A stretch of DNA of 64,000 nt from Phycicoccus endophyticus (GCF_011326735.1 NZ_JAANCN010000005.1:1-64000), one strand, 5' to 3'. Positions 23,472 through 33,960 are shown, counted from the stretch's first letter. A program made the numbers and translations. The notes: generated by a model not told the origin, from the letters alone.

Positions 23472-26400
23472 GTGGCCAGGCTCGTCACCGCCGGCCGGCT
23501 GGCCGAGCTGACCAACCGCGAGCTCGGCGACCTCTGCGGCACGGTCACCGTCGCCCGCGGGCTGGCCTACGCGCGCGAGGGGCGGGTCGTCGACGTCGAC
23601 GTCTCCAGCGACGGTGCCCACGCCACCGGCTGGGTCGGCGGCAGCCAGGGCCAGACCTACCTGACCCAGGTCGCGCTGCGCCCGCACGAGGCGCCCGAGA
23701 CCCGGCCGGTACGCCGCTGGCACAGCGAGTGCTCCTGCCCGGTCGCGAGCGACTGCAAGCACGCGGTCGCGGTCGCCGCGCGGGTGCGCGAGATCGACCC
23801 GGCACCGGTCGACCCGGGCGAACCTCCCCGACCGACCTGGGAGCGGGCCCTCGGCGGCGTCCTCCTCGAGGACACCCCGCGCGACGTGACCCCCGTCGGG
23901 CTGCTCCTCGAGCCCGCGACGACGGCCCGGGGGCGGGCCCGGGTCACCGAGGACACCGGCCGCGGCCAGCTGCGCCTGCGGCCCGTCGTCCCCGGGGTCC
24001 GCGGCCAGTGGATCCGTACCGGGGTGTCGTGGGAGAGCTTCGCCGGCGGGTACTACGGCTACGGGCGCGTGCTCTACGCCGACGAGCACGTCGACGCCCT
24101 GACGGCCATCGCCGACGCCCACCGCCGCTCGGTCCGCACCTACGGCTACGGCCGGATGCCCGACGCCATCGTCCTGGACCACCTCGGCCCCGGCTGGGTC
24201 GCGCTCCTGCGGGCCGCCGACCGGGCCGGCATCCGGCTGCTCACCGACCTCTCCGGCGACGGCGCCGTCGCGTTCGCCCCCGAGCCGGCCGAGCTCGTCG
24301 TCGACATCGAGCGCACCGAGGACGGCGCCGCCCTCCACCCGCGCCTCGACCTGCCGGTCGAGCCCGGCACCGACACCCACCTCGTCGGCTCACCCGCCAC
24401 CGGCTTCTGGCTGCGTGACGGCGCCACCCTCGTCCTCGGCGCCCTCGCCGAGCCCCTCGACGCGACCCGGCAGCGGCTGCTCGACCTCGGGGTCGTCGAG
24501 GTGCCGGAGGCGGACTGGACACGGTTCACCGTCACCCACCTGCCCGGGCTGCGGCGCAAGGCGCGGGTCCGCAGCCTCTCCCCCGAGCTCGACCTGCCCG
24601 AGGTCGTGCCGCCGCGGCTCGCGCTGCGGGTCACCGTCGAGCCGGGGCACCGTATGCACCTCGCCTGGGGCTACCGGTACGGCGGCGCCGACGGGGTGCA
24701 CGTCCCGCTGGCCGCCGACGAGCCCGACCCGATGCGCGACCACGGCGCCGAGCGCCGGCTCGTGGAGCAGCTGCGTGGGGTCCCCGAGGTCGCCGCCACG
24801 GAGTCGCTGTGGCAGACGGTCGCCCAGCACCCCCGGCTCGTCCCCGAGGTGCGCCTGCACGGCTTCGGCACGGTGGCCTTCGCCCAGCTGCTGCCGGTGC
24901 TCGAGGGGCTGGCCTTCCTCGACGTCGAGGTCGAGGGTGAGGTCGCCGAGTACAGCGAGGTGGAGGAGGCCCCGCTCATCACCGTCTCCACGAGCGAGGG
25001 CGGCGGGTCCGACGGTGGGGACACGGCGGGTGGCTCGGGGGCCTCGACGGACTGGTTCGACCTCGACATCTCGGTCACCGTCGCCGGCGAGGACGTGCCG
25101 CTCGCGCCGCTCATCGAGGCGATCGCCCGCCAGCACGAGCACCTCATCCTCGAGTCCGGCACGTGGTTCTCCCTCGAGCGGCCCGAGCTGGAGACGCTGC
25201 GCCGGCTCGTCGAGGAGGCCCGGGCGCTCCAGGACCGCCCCTCGGACCCGCTGCGGATCTCCGCCGTCCACGTCGGGCTGTGGGAGGAGCTCGCGGCCCT
25301 CGGGGTGGTCGAGGAGCAGAGCGAGCGGTGGCAGCGCACGGTCGGGCGGCTCGTCGACGGCGGCGACCTCGAGCCGGCGCACGTGCCGTCGGGGCTCGAC
25401 GCCACCCTGCGGCCCTACCAGGTCGAGGGTTTCCGCTGGCTGTCGCTGCTGTGGGACTGCGGCCTCGGCGGCGTGCTCGCCGACGACATGGGGCTGGGCA
25501 AGACGGTGCAGATGCTCGCGATGGTCCTGCGAGCCCACGAGCGCGGCGAGCTGGAGCACCCGGTGCTCGTCGTCGCGCCGACGTCGGTGCTCTCGACGTG
25601 GGCCGGCGAGGCCGAGCGGTTCGCGCCGGGGCTGCGCACCGTCGTCGTCGACCGCACCCGCGGCAAGGACCGCCGCAGCCTCGAGGCCGCGGTCGGTGAC
25701 GCGCAGGTCGTCGTCACCTCCTACACGGTGGCCCGCATCGACGAGGCGGCGTGGCGGTCGCGGCCGTGGTCGGCGGTGGTGCTCGACGAGGCGCAGTTCG
25801 TCAAGAACCACCAGGCCAAGACCTACCAGGCGGTGCGGCGGCTCTCCGCGAGAGCGAAGTTCGCCATCACCGGCACCCCACTGGAGAACTCGCTCATGGA
25901 CCTGTGGTCGCTGCTGTCGATCGTGGCCCCGGGGCTGCACCCGCGGCCCGGCGCCTTCAAGGAGCAGTGGGCCACCCCCATCGAGCGCGACGGCGACGCC
26001 GACCGGCTGGCGACGCTGCGCCGGCGGGTGCAGCCGCTGATGCTGCGCCGCACGAAGGAGGCGGTCGCGACCGAGCTGCCGCCGAAGCAGGAGCAGGTGC
26101 TGACCGTCGACCTCCACCCGCGTCACCGGGCGGTGTACGACCGGCACCTGCAGCGGGAGCGGCAGCGGCTGCTCGGGCTCATCGACGACCTCGACGGCAA
26201 CCGGATGGCGGTGCTGCGGGCGCTCACCGCGCTGCGCCAGCTCTCGCTCGACCCGGCGCTCGTCGACGAGGAGTACGCCGGCCTCGCGGAGTCGGCGAAG
26301 GTCGACACCCTCGTCGAGCACCTCGGCGAGCTGGCCGGCGAGGGGCACCGGGCACTTGTGTTCTCGCAGTTCACCGGCTTCCTCGCGATCGTCCGCCGGC

Positions 26401-26798
26401 GGCTCGAGGCCGAGGGCATCGCCTACGAGTACCTCGACGGGCGCACCCGCGACCGGGCCGAGCGGATCGCCGCGTTCCGCGGCGGCGAGGCGCCGGTGTT
26501 CCTCATCTCGCTCAAGGCGGGCGGGTTCGGGCTGACCCTGACCGAGGCCGACTACGTGTTCGTCCTCGACCCGTGGTGGAACCCGGCGGCCGAGGCGCAG
26601 GCCATCGACCGGGCACACCGCATCGGGCAGACCCAGCCGGTCAACGTCTACCGGCTCGTCTCGCGCAACACGGTCGAGGAGAAGGTCGTCGCGCTGCAGG
26701 AGCGCAAGCGCGACCTCTTCGCCAAGGTCGTCGACGAGGGCGCCGCCATGAGCCGTGCCCTCACCGCCGACGACCTGCGCGACCTCCTCTCCCCCTGA
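23472..26798 (+). CDS. SNF2-family helicase with N-terminal SWIM zinc finger
   Basis: 1108 residues from GTG 23472, which has GGAGGAGG upstream. The SWIM finger is C87-x-C89-x5-C95-x-H97 (CSCPVASDCKH). A 500-residue SNF2-N-associated region follows. The SWI2/SNF2 ATPase has Q-box LRPYQVEGFRWL, Walker A DMGLGKT (about 671-677), DEAQ box VVLDEAQFVKN and GTPLENSLMDLWSLL. The helicase C half is VFSQFTGFL ... LKAGGFGLTLTEADYVFVLDPWWNPAAEAQAIDRAHRIGQ. Such proteins translocate on duplex DNA and may act in repair or chromosome maintenance. It is a single gene; its 3-prime end abuts repeat array B. Confidence 0.92.
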   Translation: MARLVTAGRLAELTNRELGDLCGTVTVARGLAYAREGRVVDVDVSSDGAHATGWVGGSQGQTYLTQVALRPHEAPETRPVRRWHSECSCPVASDCKHAVAVAARVREIDPAPVDPGEPPRPTWERALGGVLLEDTPRDVTPVGLLLEPATTARGRARVTEDTGRGQLRLRPVVPGVRGQWIRTGVSWESFAGGYYGYGRVLYADEHVDALTAIADAHRRSVRTYGYGRMPDAIVLDHLGPGWVALLRAADRAGIRLLTDLSGDGAVAFAPEPAELVVDIERTEDGAALHPRLDLPVEPGTDTHLVGSPATGFWLRDGATLVLGALAEPLDATRQRLLDLGVVEVPEADWTRFTVTHLPGLRRKARVRSLSPELDLPEVVPPRLALRVTVEPGHRMHLAWGYRYGGADGVHVPLAADEPDPMRDHGAERRLVEQLRGVPEVAATESLWQTVAQHPRLVPEVRLHGFGTVAFAQLLPVLEGLAFLDVEVEGEVAEYSEVEEAPLITVSTSEGGGSDGGDTAGGSGASTDWFDLDISVTVAGEDVPLAPLIEAIARQHEHLILESGTWFSLERPELETLRRLVEEARALQDRPSDPLRISAVHVGLWEELAALGVVEEQSERWQRTVGRLVDGGDLEPAHVPSGLDATLRPYQVEGFRWLSLLWDCGLGGVLADDMGLGKTVQMLAMVLRAHERGELEHPVLVVAPTSVLSTWAGEAERFAPGLRTVVVDRTRGKDRRSLEAAVGDAQVVVTSYTVARIDEAAWRSRPWSAVVLDEAQFVKNHQAKTYQAVRRLSARAKFAITGTPLENSLMDLWSLLSIVAPGLHPRPGAFKEQWATPIERDGDADRLATLRRRVQPLMLRRTKEAVATELPPKQEQVLTVDLHPRHRAVYDRHLQRERQRLLGLIDDLDGNRMAVLRALTALRQLSLDPALVDEEYAGLAESAKVDTLVEHLGELAGEGHRALVFSQFTGFLAIVRRRLEAEGIAYEYLDGRTRDRAERIAAFRGGEAPVFLISLKAGGFGLTLTEADYVFVLDPWWNPAAEAQAIDRAHRIGQTQPVNVYRLVSRNTVEEKVVALQERKRDLFAKVVDEGAAMSRALTADDLRDLLSP

Positions 26799-26811
26799 CC
26801 CGTCCCCCGAT

Positions 26812-26993
26812 CGACCAATGGGTCACGACAGGCACACCCCCGCGTGCCCCAAGTGACCAATAGGTCACCACAGGCACACCCCCGTGTGCCCCAAGTGACC
26901 AATAGGTCACCGCAGGTACGCCCCCGCGTGCCCCAAGTGACCAATAGGTCACCACAGGTACGGACGGCGGTCACCCGCGTGACCGAGTGGTCT
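26812..26993. repeat. Intergenic array B: five TGACC-N4-GGTCA-type cores at 42-bp spacing
   Basis: Cores start at 26812 (CGACCAATGGGTCA), 26854, 26896 and 26938 (TGACCAATAGGTCA) and a degenerate fifth at 26980 (TGACCGAGTGGTCT). Every step is exactly 42 bp. Linkers are similar (ACAGGCACACCCCCGCGTGC-like). The array fills the gap between two convergent 3-prime ends (helicase and small membrane protein). The core is the reverse complement of that in arrays A and C. Confidence 0.9.
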
Positions 26994-27014
26994 CGGCAGG
27001 TGGGGGCGAGTCGC

Positions 27015-27266
27015 CTACTGGCGCTCCAGCACCTTGCCGACGAGATAGACGAGCGCGCCGAGCGCCGTCGAGATGACGACGACTGCCAGCCCGAGCAGGC
27101 TGCGTCCGGATGAGGAGGCACCGTCGGGCTGCGAGAACGCCAGCGCCGCGCCGAGCAGGACGCCCGCGACGGCAGACAACATCCCCACCCAGACCAGGCG
27201 TACCGGCCACAGGTCCTCATCCGTGATGCCCGGAACCCGCGATTCGACGGGGCCTTGTTCGGTCAT
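27015..27266 (-). CDS. Small two-helix membrane protein, unknown function
   Basis: 83 residues from ATG 27266; GTG 27272 is a minor alternative. The soluble N-terminus MTEQGPVESRVPGITDEDLWPVRL is followed by TM1 (VWVGMLSAVAGVLLGAALAF). A short loop with Gly/Ser comes next, then TM2 (LLGLAVVVISTALGALVYLVG) and a basic end (KVLERQ). No family is recognised. A TAACGT hexamer just upstream may be a -10 box. Both flanks of the gene carry TGACC repeat arrays, in opposite orientation. Confidence 0.65.
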   Translation of the reverse strand: MTEQGPVESRVPGITDEDLWPVRLVWVGMLSAVAGVLLGAALAFSQPDGASSSGRSLLGLAVVVISTALGALVYLVGKVLERQ

Positions 27267-27378
27267 GTCCACACGTTAGAGGAGACGGTGGGAGCCAGCC
27301 ACCTGCTCAACCGGCCCCGGAGCTCCCCCGAGTCGACGGCATGGGGGCCACTCGACCACCGCGGGCCTGTACCTGACG

Positions 27379-27476
27379 TGACCTATTGGTCACTTCGGGC
27401 ACGCCGCCCTGTCACTGACGTGACCTATTGGTCACTTCGGGCACGCCGCCCTGTCACTGACGTGACCTATTGGTCA
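27379..27476. repeat. Intergenic array C: three TGACC-N4-GGTCA cores at 42-bp spacing
   Basis: Identical cores TGACCTATTGGTCA start at 27379, 27421 and 27463, each 42 bp apart, with conserved linkers (CTTCGGGCACGCCGCCCTGT, then CACTGACG). The flanking ACCTGACG and TTCGGG are shared with array A. The array lies between the divergent starts of the small membrane gene and the MarR gene. Confidence 0.9.
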
Positions 27477-27523
27477 CTTCGGGGACGGACGACAGACGGG
27501 GGTCGGCACGGGCGGGCCCGTCG

Positions 27524-27566
27524 TGTCAGAAGGCTGACACGCGGCACATGTGTCAGACTCCTGACA
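27524..27566. promoter_or_regulatory. Twin MarR operators overlapping the marR start codon
   Basis: Two perfect copies of TGTCAG-N4-CTGACA lie at 27524-27539 and 27551-27566, 27 bp centre to centre. The second ends on the A of the ATG at 27566. This geometry fits strong autorepression by the downstream MarR protein. Confidence 0.8.
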
Positions 27567-28036
27567 TGAGCCGAGAAGGTATCGACCTCGAGACGTCACT
27601 GGGCTACCTGCTCAAGGAGGCCTCGAGCGCCCTGCGCGTGGCCATGGAGGAGGTCCTGCGGCCGCTGGGGATGAGCGTCACGCACTACTCCTGCCTCGAG
27701 CTCCTGGCCCAGCGCCCCGGACTGTCCAACTCCCAGCTCGCGCGCGGGGCCTTTGTGACCCGGCAGTCGATGAACGTGCTCCTGCAGGCCCTCGAGCGGG
27801 ACGGCTACGTGGCGCGGGCCGCCCAGCCCTCGGTCGGCAAGGCGCTGCCGACGAGGCTCACGCCGCGGGGCCGGCGCAGCCTGCTCCGGGCGACCGCCGC
27901 CGTGCGCTCCGTGGAGCTGAGGATGGTCGCCGGGCTGAGCGAGGCCGACCAGGCGGCCGCGCTCCGGATCCTGCGCAGCATGGTCCACGCCCTGCGCGAG
28001 CCCCCGGGCCCCGCGGACGAGGCCGCACGGGGCTGA
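27566..28036 (+). CDS. MarR-family transcriptional regulator
   Basis: 156 residues. The winged-helix core reads LGMSVTHYSCLELLAQRPGLSNSQLARGAFVTRQSMNVLLQALERDGYVARAAQPSVGKALPTRLTPRG in sequence, matching MarR recognition helix and wing. The dimer helices are at both ends (YLLKEASSALRVAMEEVL and LSEADQAAALRILRSMVHALRE). One Cys (YSCLELL) could be redox-sensitive. ATG 27566 sits inside the second operator copy, so repressor binding would also block initiation. Without an adjacent co-directional target gene, the main target outside itself is not evident. Confidence 0.88.
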   Translation: MSREGIDLETSLGYLLKEASSALRVAMEEVLRPLGMSVTHYSCLELLAQRPGLSNSQLARGAFVTRQSMNVLLQALERDGYVARAAQPSVGKALPTRLTPRGRRSLLRATAAVRSVELRMVAGLSEADQAAALRILRSMVHALREPPGPADEAARG

Positions 28037-28106
28037 CCGCCACCCGCGGCGCCCGAGGGCTCGGAGCACGCCACCTGTGACGGGTCCGTGCGCCGAGACT
28101 CAGCGG

Positions 28107-29591
<1,485 letters not shown>

Positions 29592-29746
29592 GCCTGACAC
29601 GGTATGCCTCGGGCGCGGGGTGCGCGCGGCCCACCCGCGCGGACCCGGTGGTTGCCGGCACCGACGGGCGTGGGACGACCCACATATCCCCACCACTCCG
29701 GCACCCCTCTGGGACAATGTCCTTGCACCGCACCGAAGGAGCGAGG

Positions 29747-30556
29747 ATGCCCCTGGACCCGACGACCGCGGCGCCCTCGGCGCCGACGCTCTGGCAGGCC
29801 CGCCACGAGTGGCGGGCGGCGATCGAGCTGGCGAGCTCCGCGGTCCGCACCCGTGACCTCGCCGGCTGGCCCCGCGGTGACGGGCATCCCGTCATCGTCC
29901 TGCCGGGGTTCCTCGCCGGGCCCGAGTCCACCCTCTTCCTGCGCCAGCACCTGCGACGGCTCGGCTACCGGGTCCACGACTGGCGCCAGGGGCGCAACCT
30001 CGGGGCGAGCCCGGAGCTCGCCGAGCGGCTGGACGCCGTCCTCGGTGAGATCCACGAGCGTTACGGGCGCCGGGTGAGCCTGCTCGGCTGGAGCGCCGGC
30101 GGCGTCTACGCGCGCGAGATGGCACGCAGCCAGCCGCAGTACACCCGGTCGGTGGTCACCCTGGGCAGCCCGTTCCGCCACCACCCGGCGGCGACCCGCG
30201 CCTGGGCGATGTACCGGGTGATGAACCGGCACAACCTCGACCTGATGTTCACCGACGAGGCCCTGGCGCTGCGAGCCCGGCCGCTCGAGGTACCGACGAC
30301 GAGCATCTACTCGCGCACCGACGGCATCGTGGCGTGGGAGTGCTGCGTCGCCGACCCGGCGCCCCGCACCGAGAACGTCGAGGTCAGCTCGACCCACCTC
30401 GGCTACGGCCACCAGCTGGAGACGCTACGCATCGTCGCCGACCGGCTCGCCCAGCCCGAGGACGCGTGGCAGCCGTGGTCGGCGCCGGCCGAGGAGCCCG
30501 AGCGGTCGGCGGCCGAGGAGCCCGACGCGCCCTCGGCCCGGGGCCGGGCCGGCTGA
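29747..30556 (+). CDS. Alpha/beta hydrolase, lipase/esterase-like
   Basis: 269 residues. The strand-turn [33 protein letters not shown] precedes the nucleophile elbow [16 protein letters not shown] (Ser in G-W-S-A-G). A likely catalytic His is in [15 protein letters not shown], and an Asp in [11 protein letters not shown]. The fold resembles triacylglycerol lipase/PGAP1-like hydrolases. There is no signal peptide, so it is cytoplasmic. The tail is Glu/Pro/Ala-rich. ATG 29747 has GAAGGAG 6 nt upstream; an upstream ATG at 29717 lacks an SD. GACAAT at 29713-29718 may be a -10 box. The substrate is unknown. Confidence 0.8.
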   Translation: MPLDPTTAAPSAPTLWQARHEWRAAIELASSAVRTRDLAGWPRGDGHPVIVLPGFLAGPESTLFLRQHLRRLGYRVHDWRQGRNLGASPELAERLDAVLGEIHERYGRRVSLLGWSAGGVYAREMARSQPQYTRSVVTLGSPFRHHPAATRAWAMYRVMNRHNLDLMFTDEALALRARPLEVPTTSIYSRTDGIVAWECCVADPAPRTENVEVSSTHLGYGHQLETLRIVADRLAQPEDAWQPWSAPAEEPERSAAEEPDAPSARGRAG

Positions 30557-30565
30557 CGCCGGGGC

Positions 30566-31045
30566 TCACAGCTGCACGGTGTCGCTCCCGCCGGGCTCGG
30601 GGCGCTCGCCCGACAGGCGCGCGGTCACCATCTGCACGAGGGTCGCCGCCCGGCCGGGGCTGTCCCAGTACTGGGCGCTCTCCCCGTCGACCCGGATGAC
30701 GACGACCTGCGGGTCCTCGGGCTCCTTCTGGAACCAGGTCGCGGCGAACTCGCTCCACAGCTCGCGGGCCCGCTGCGGGTCGTGCCGCACCTCGGCGCGC
30801 CCGGAGACCGAGACCCAGGACCCCTGCTCGGTGAAGGCGACGTTGACCGCCGGGTGGGCCTGCACCTCCTGCGTGGGGGAGCTGTCGGCCAGGGCGAGGA
30901 ACCACAGGGTGCCCCCCTCGTCGACCTCCTGGAGGGTCATCGGCCGCGAGACGAGGGACCCGGACTCCTCGACGCTCGTGAGCATCGCCGTCCGCTGCCC
31001 CTCGATGAGCTCCTTGACGTGGGCGGCGCCCTCGGGGTCGGTCAT
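30566..31045 (-). CDS. Pyridoxamine 5-phosphate oxidase-fold general stress protein
   Basis: 159 residues. The split-barrel flavin-binding fold of the general-stress-protein-26 group is indicated by MLTSVEESGSLVSRPMTLQEVDEGGTLWFLALADSSPTQEV and VNVAFTEQGSWVSVSGRAEVRHD. The conserved WSEFAATWFQKEPEDPQVVVIRVDGESAQYWDS follows. Family members bind FMN or FAD (some F420 or heme) and act in stress. The gene is convergent with the hydrolase, 9 bp apart. No catalytic activity can be assigned. Confidence 0.85.
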   Translation of the reverse strand: MTDPEGAAHVKELIEGQRTAMLTSVEESGSLVSRPMTLQEVDEGGTLWFLALADSSPTQEVQAHPAVNVAFTEQGSWVSVSGRAEVRHDPQRARELWSEFAATWFQKEPEDPQVVVIRVDGESAQYWDSPGRAATLVQMVTARLSGERPEPGGSDTVQL

Positions 31046-31137
31046 GCCGGTCTCCTTCCGGTCGGTGTCCCCGGTCTGCTACCCGGGCCGGGACGCGCCG
31101 ACACCCTCGCGTCGAAGGTCGCCCACCGGCGGCCGTC

Positions 31138-32607
31138 TCACCCGGCCTCGACCTCGGTACGGTCGGCGGCCCACGCGGTGTGGAAGGAGCCGGGCCGGTC
31201 GACGCGCTCGTAGGTGTGCGCGCCGAAGTAGTCCCGCAGCCCCTGGACGAGCGCGGCCGGCAGCCGCTCGGCCCGCAGGGCGTCGAGGTAGGCGAGCACC
31301 GCGGAGAGGACCGGCACCGGGACCCCGCCCTGGACCGCGGCGCCGACGACCCGGCGCAGGGCGGGCAGCCGCTCGGTCACCGCGCGGGCGAACGTCGGCG
31401 TCGCGAGCAGGCTCGGCGCGTCCGGGTGCCGCTCGAGAGCCTCGGTGATGTCCGCGAGCAGCCGGGCCCGGATGATGCACCCGTCCCGCCAGATCCGCGG
31501 CAGCTCGGCGAGCTCGACGTCCCAGCACTGCTCCGCCGAGCCGGCCCGGACGAGGTCGAGGCCCTGGGCGTAGGAGACGACCTTCGCCGCGTAGAGCGCC
31601 TGCCGCAGGTCGTCGGTCGGGACCCGAGCCGGCGGGCCCGCCGGGTCCTGGTCACCGAGGGCGTCGCGGACGGCGGCCCGGCGGGCCGTGTCGCCCGAGA
31701 GTGCCCGGGCCATCGTCGCCTCGGCGATGCCGGTGACCGGTACCCCGAGGTCGAGGGCGGACTGGACCGTCCAGCGACCGGTGCCCTTCTGCTCCGCGGC
31801 GTCCCGGATGACGTCGACGAGTGGCCCCGCGGTGCCCGCGTCGCTCTGGGCGAGCACCTCGGCGGTGATCCCGACGAGGTAGGACTCCAGCTCGGTGCCG
31901 TCCCACTCGCGGAAGACCTCGGCGGCCGCAGCCGGCTCCATGCCGAGCAGGCGGCGCATGAGGTCGTAGCCCTCCGCGATCAGCTGCATGTCCGCGTACT
32001 CGATGCCGTTGTGCACCATCTTCACGAAGTGCCCGGCGCCGTCCGGCCCGACGAGGGTGCAGCACGGCTCGTCGTCGACGTGGGCGGAGACCACCTCGAG
32101 GAACGGGCCGATCTCGGCGTAGGTGTCGGCGTCCGCGCCCGGCATGACCGAGGGCCCCTCGAGCGCGCCCACCTCGCCACCGGAGACCCCGACACCGGCG
32201 AACCGGATGCCGTGCTCCGCGAGGGCGTCGTGCCGCCGGACGGTGTCGCGCCAGTGGGCGTTGCCGGCGTCGGCGACGACGTCCCCCGGGTCGAGCAGGG
32301 GAACGAGCTCGTCGATGACGGCGTCGGTGCCCGGGCCCGCCGCGACCATGACGATGACCCGCCGCGGCCGCTCGAGGGCGGCCACCAGCTCCTCCAGCGA
32401 GCGGGCGAGGGTGAGGTCGCCCTCGTGGCCGAACTCGCGCACCACCGCCTCGGCCTTGCTCGTCGTGCGGTTGTGCACCGCGACCCGGAACCCGTGCCGG
32501 GCGAAGTTGCGGGCGAGGTTGCGGCCCATGACGGCCATCCCGGTCACGCCGACCTGCGCGTGTCCGGGGCTCGTGCTGGGCGTGGGTGCGGCGTCGCTGT
32601 CGGTCAC
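31138..32607 (-). CDS. gnd: 6-phosphogluconate dehydrogenase, decarboxylating
   Basis: 489 residues from GTG 32607. The N-terminal Rossmann segment is VGVTGMAVMGRNLARNFARHGFRVAVHNRTTSKAEAV; the Asn-Arg-Thr after strand 2 favours NADP+. The substrate signature is GVGVSGGEVGALEGPSVMPG, with catalytic Lys in GHFVKMVHNGIEY. The C-terminal part SYAQGLDLVRA ... WRDGCIIRARLL is typical. The length fits the long (about 470-residue) NADP form. It belongs to the oxidative pentose phosphate pathway and supplies NADPH and ribulose 5-phosphate. It is divergent from the carotenoid operon, whose desaturation and isoprenoid supply need reductant. Confidence 0.92.
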   Translation of the reverse strand: MTDSDAAPTPSTSPGHAQVGVTGMAVMGRNLARNFARHGFRVAVHNRTTSKAEAVVREFGHEGDLTLARSLEELVAALERPRRVIVMVAAGPGTDAVIDELVPLLDPGDVVADAGNAHWRDTVRRHDALAEHGIRFAGVGVSGGEVGALEGPSVMPGADADTYAEIGPFLEVVSAHVDDEPCCTLVGPDGAGHFVKMVHNGIEYADMQLIAEGYDLMRRLLGMEPAAAAEVFREWDGTELESYLVGITAEVLAQSDAGTAGPLVDVIRDAAEQKGTGRWTVQSALDLGVPVTGIAEATMARALSGDTARRAAVRDALGDQDPAGPPARVPTDDLRQALYAAKVVSYAQGLDLVRAGSAEQCWDVELAELPRIWRDGCIIRARLLADITEALERHPDAPSLLATPTFARAVTERLPALRRVVGAAVQGGVPVPVLSAVLAYLDALRAERLPAALVQGLRDYFGAHTYERVDRPGSFHTAWAADRTEVEAG

Positions 32608-32688
32608 CGGGTCTCCGTTCCTGGGGTGCCTGGACCCCTTCCGGGGTCCCGCGGAGGGCCAACAGGCGCCGGCGGCCCGCTCTTCCCA

Positions 32689-32722
32689 CGCCGGGCGCCC
32701 CGGGTAGCCGGGGCGCCCGGCG
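32689..32722. other. 15-bp perfect inverted repeat in the gnd/crtE divergent region
   Basis: CGCCGGGCGCCCCGG and its complement flank a GTAG loop. The element sits upstream of both genes, not downstream, so it is not a normal terminator; it may be an operator, cruciform or leader hairpin. Confidence 0.6.
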
Positions 32723-32853
32723 GGTAGGGGCCCGGTGTGCCCGTCTAGGGTTCGCCGCTCCGGGCGCGGTCCGCGCGTCACCGCTGGTTCAATCGAGCCA
32801 TCCCCGGAGGGCACCGGGCGGACCCGAGGAACGAGCGAGAGGCGGCAGCGGCG

Positions 32854-33960
32854 ATGAGCACCCAGAGCACGCTCGCGGGGCTGCGCCGGTCGCCGGGCTC
32901 GGACCGCGTCCTCGCCGAGGTCGACGCCCTGCTCGAGGACCTGCTCGGGCAGCTGCGGGGCATCCTCGTCGAGGTCGGCGGCACCGTTCCCCAGCACGGC
33001 CCGCCGGGGCTCGAGCTCGACCTCGTGGGCGAGCTCGCCGAGCGGGTGCGCCACCACGGCAAGCGGCTGCGCCCGCTGCTCGCCCGCTGGGGGTGGGCGG
33101 CCGCCGGGGGTGAGCGGGAGACCCGTCACCGGCTCGTCGAGGTCGCCGCCGCTCTCGAGCTGCTCCAGCTGTTCGCCCTCGTCCAGGACGACGTCATGGA
33201 CCGCTCCGCCGAGCGGCGGGGCCGGCCCACCCTCCACGTCGTCGCGGCCCGGCGCCACCGGGAGGCCGGCGGCCTCGGGGACCCCGAGCTGTTCGGGGAC
33301 AGCGTCGCGGTCCTCGTGGCCGACCTGGCGCTCAGCGAGGCCACCCTGCTCGCGAGCCGCGGCGAGGCGCGGGTGGCGCGTGCGTGGCGGGTCATGGCCA
33401 CCGAGCTCGTCGGCGGCCAGCTGCTCGACGTCACGCACACGGCCGGCCGTGACCGCGACGCCACGGCGGCCCGGCGGATCGCCCGGCTCAAGAGCGGGCG
33501 GTACACCATCACCCGTCCCCTCCAGCTCGGCGCGCTCGTCGCGGGCGCCGAGCGCGCCGTCGTCGACCGCCTCGTCGGCTGGGGCGACCTCGTCGGCGAC
33601 GCGTTCGCGCTGCGCGACGACGTCCTCGGCGTGTGGGGCGACCCCGCCCTGACGGGGAAGCCGGCCGGTGACGACCTGCGCTCGGGCAAGCCGACCGTCC
33701 TGCTCGTCTGGGCCGGGGAGATGCTCCCCGAGCGCCACCGCGGCCTGCTCGAGGCGTGCGACGCCGGTGAGCTGGACGAGGACGGCGCCCGTGCCCTCGG
33801 CCGGGCCATGCGGGTCGCCGGCGTGCGCGAGCAGGCCGAGGCCACCATCGCCGAGACCACGACCCGGGCGCACGACGCCCTCGCTCACCTCGACACCGAC
33901 GACGCGACCCGCGCCGCCCTGCGTGGGCTCGCCGACGCCGTCGCCTGGCGGTCGGCATGA
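32854..33960 (+). CDS. crtE: Polyprenyl diphosphate synthase (geranylgeranyl diphosphate synthase-like)
   Basis: 368 residues. First Asp-rich motif LVQDDVMDRSAERRGRPT and second RDDVLGVWGDP, with KSGRYTI and GDDLRSGKPTVL, define a trans-isoprenyl diphosphate synthase. A bulky residue pattern before the first motif (LLQLFALVQDD) is in keeping with C20-range products, but chain length cannot be fixed by reading. As first gene of the carotenoid operon it most likely supplies GGPP. The stop overlaps the crtI start (ATGA). ATG 32854 follows GAGAGGCGGC. Confidence 0.9.
   Translation: MSTQSTLAGLRRSPGSDRVLAEVDALLEDLLGQLRGILVEVGGTVPQHGPPGLELDLVGELAERVRHHGKRLRPLLARWGWAAAGGERETRHRLVEVAAALELLQLFALVQDDVMDRSAERRGRPTLHVVAARRHREAGGLGDPELFGDSVAVLVADLALSEATLLASRGEARVARAWRVMATELVGGQLLDVTHTAGRDRDATAARRIARLKSGRYTITRPLQLGALVAGAERAVVDRLVGWGDLVGDAFALRDDVLGVWGDPALTGKPAGDDLRSGKPTVLLVWAGEMLPERHRGLLEACDAGELDEDGARALGRAMRVAGVREQAEATIAETTTRAHDALAHLDTDDATRAALRGLADAVAWRSA

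Noticed and set aside
26812-27476. Possible peptide repeats (VTYWSL-type) in frames across the TGACC arrays
   Set aside because: The 42-bp arrays stay open in frame, but the homologous array at 12.4 kb has a 52-bp period that breaks the frame. Conservation centres on the palindrome and not on codons.
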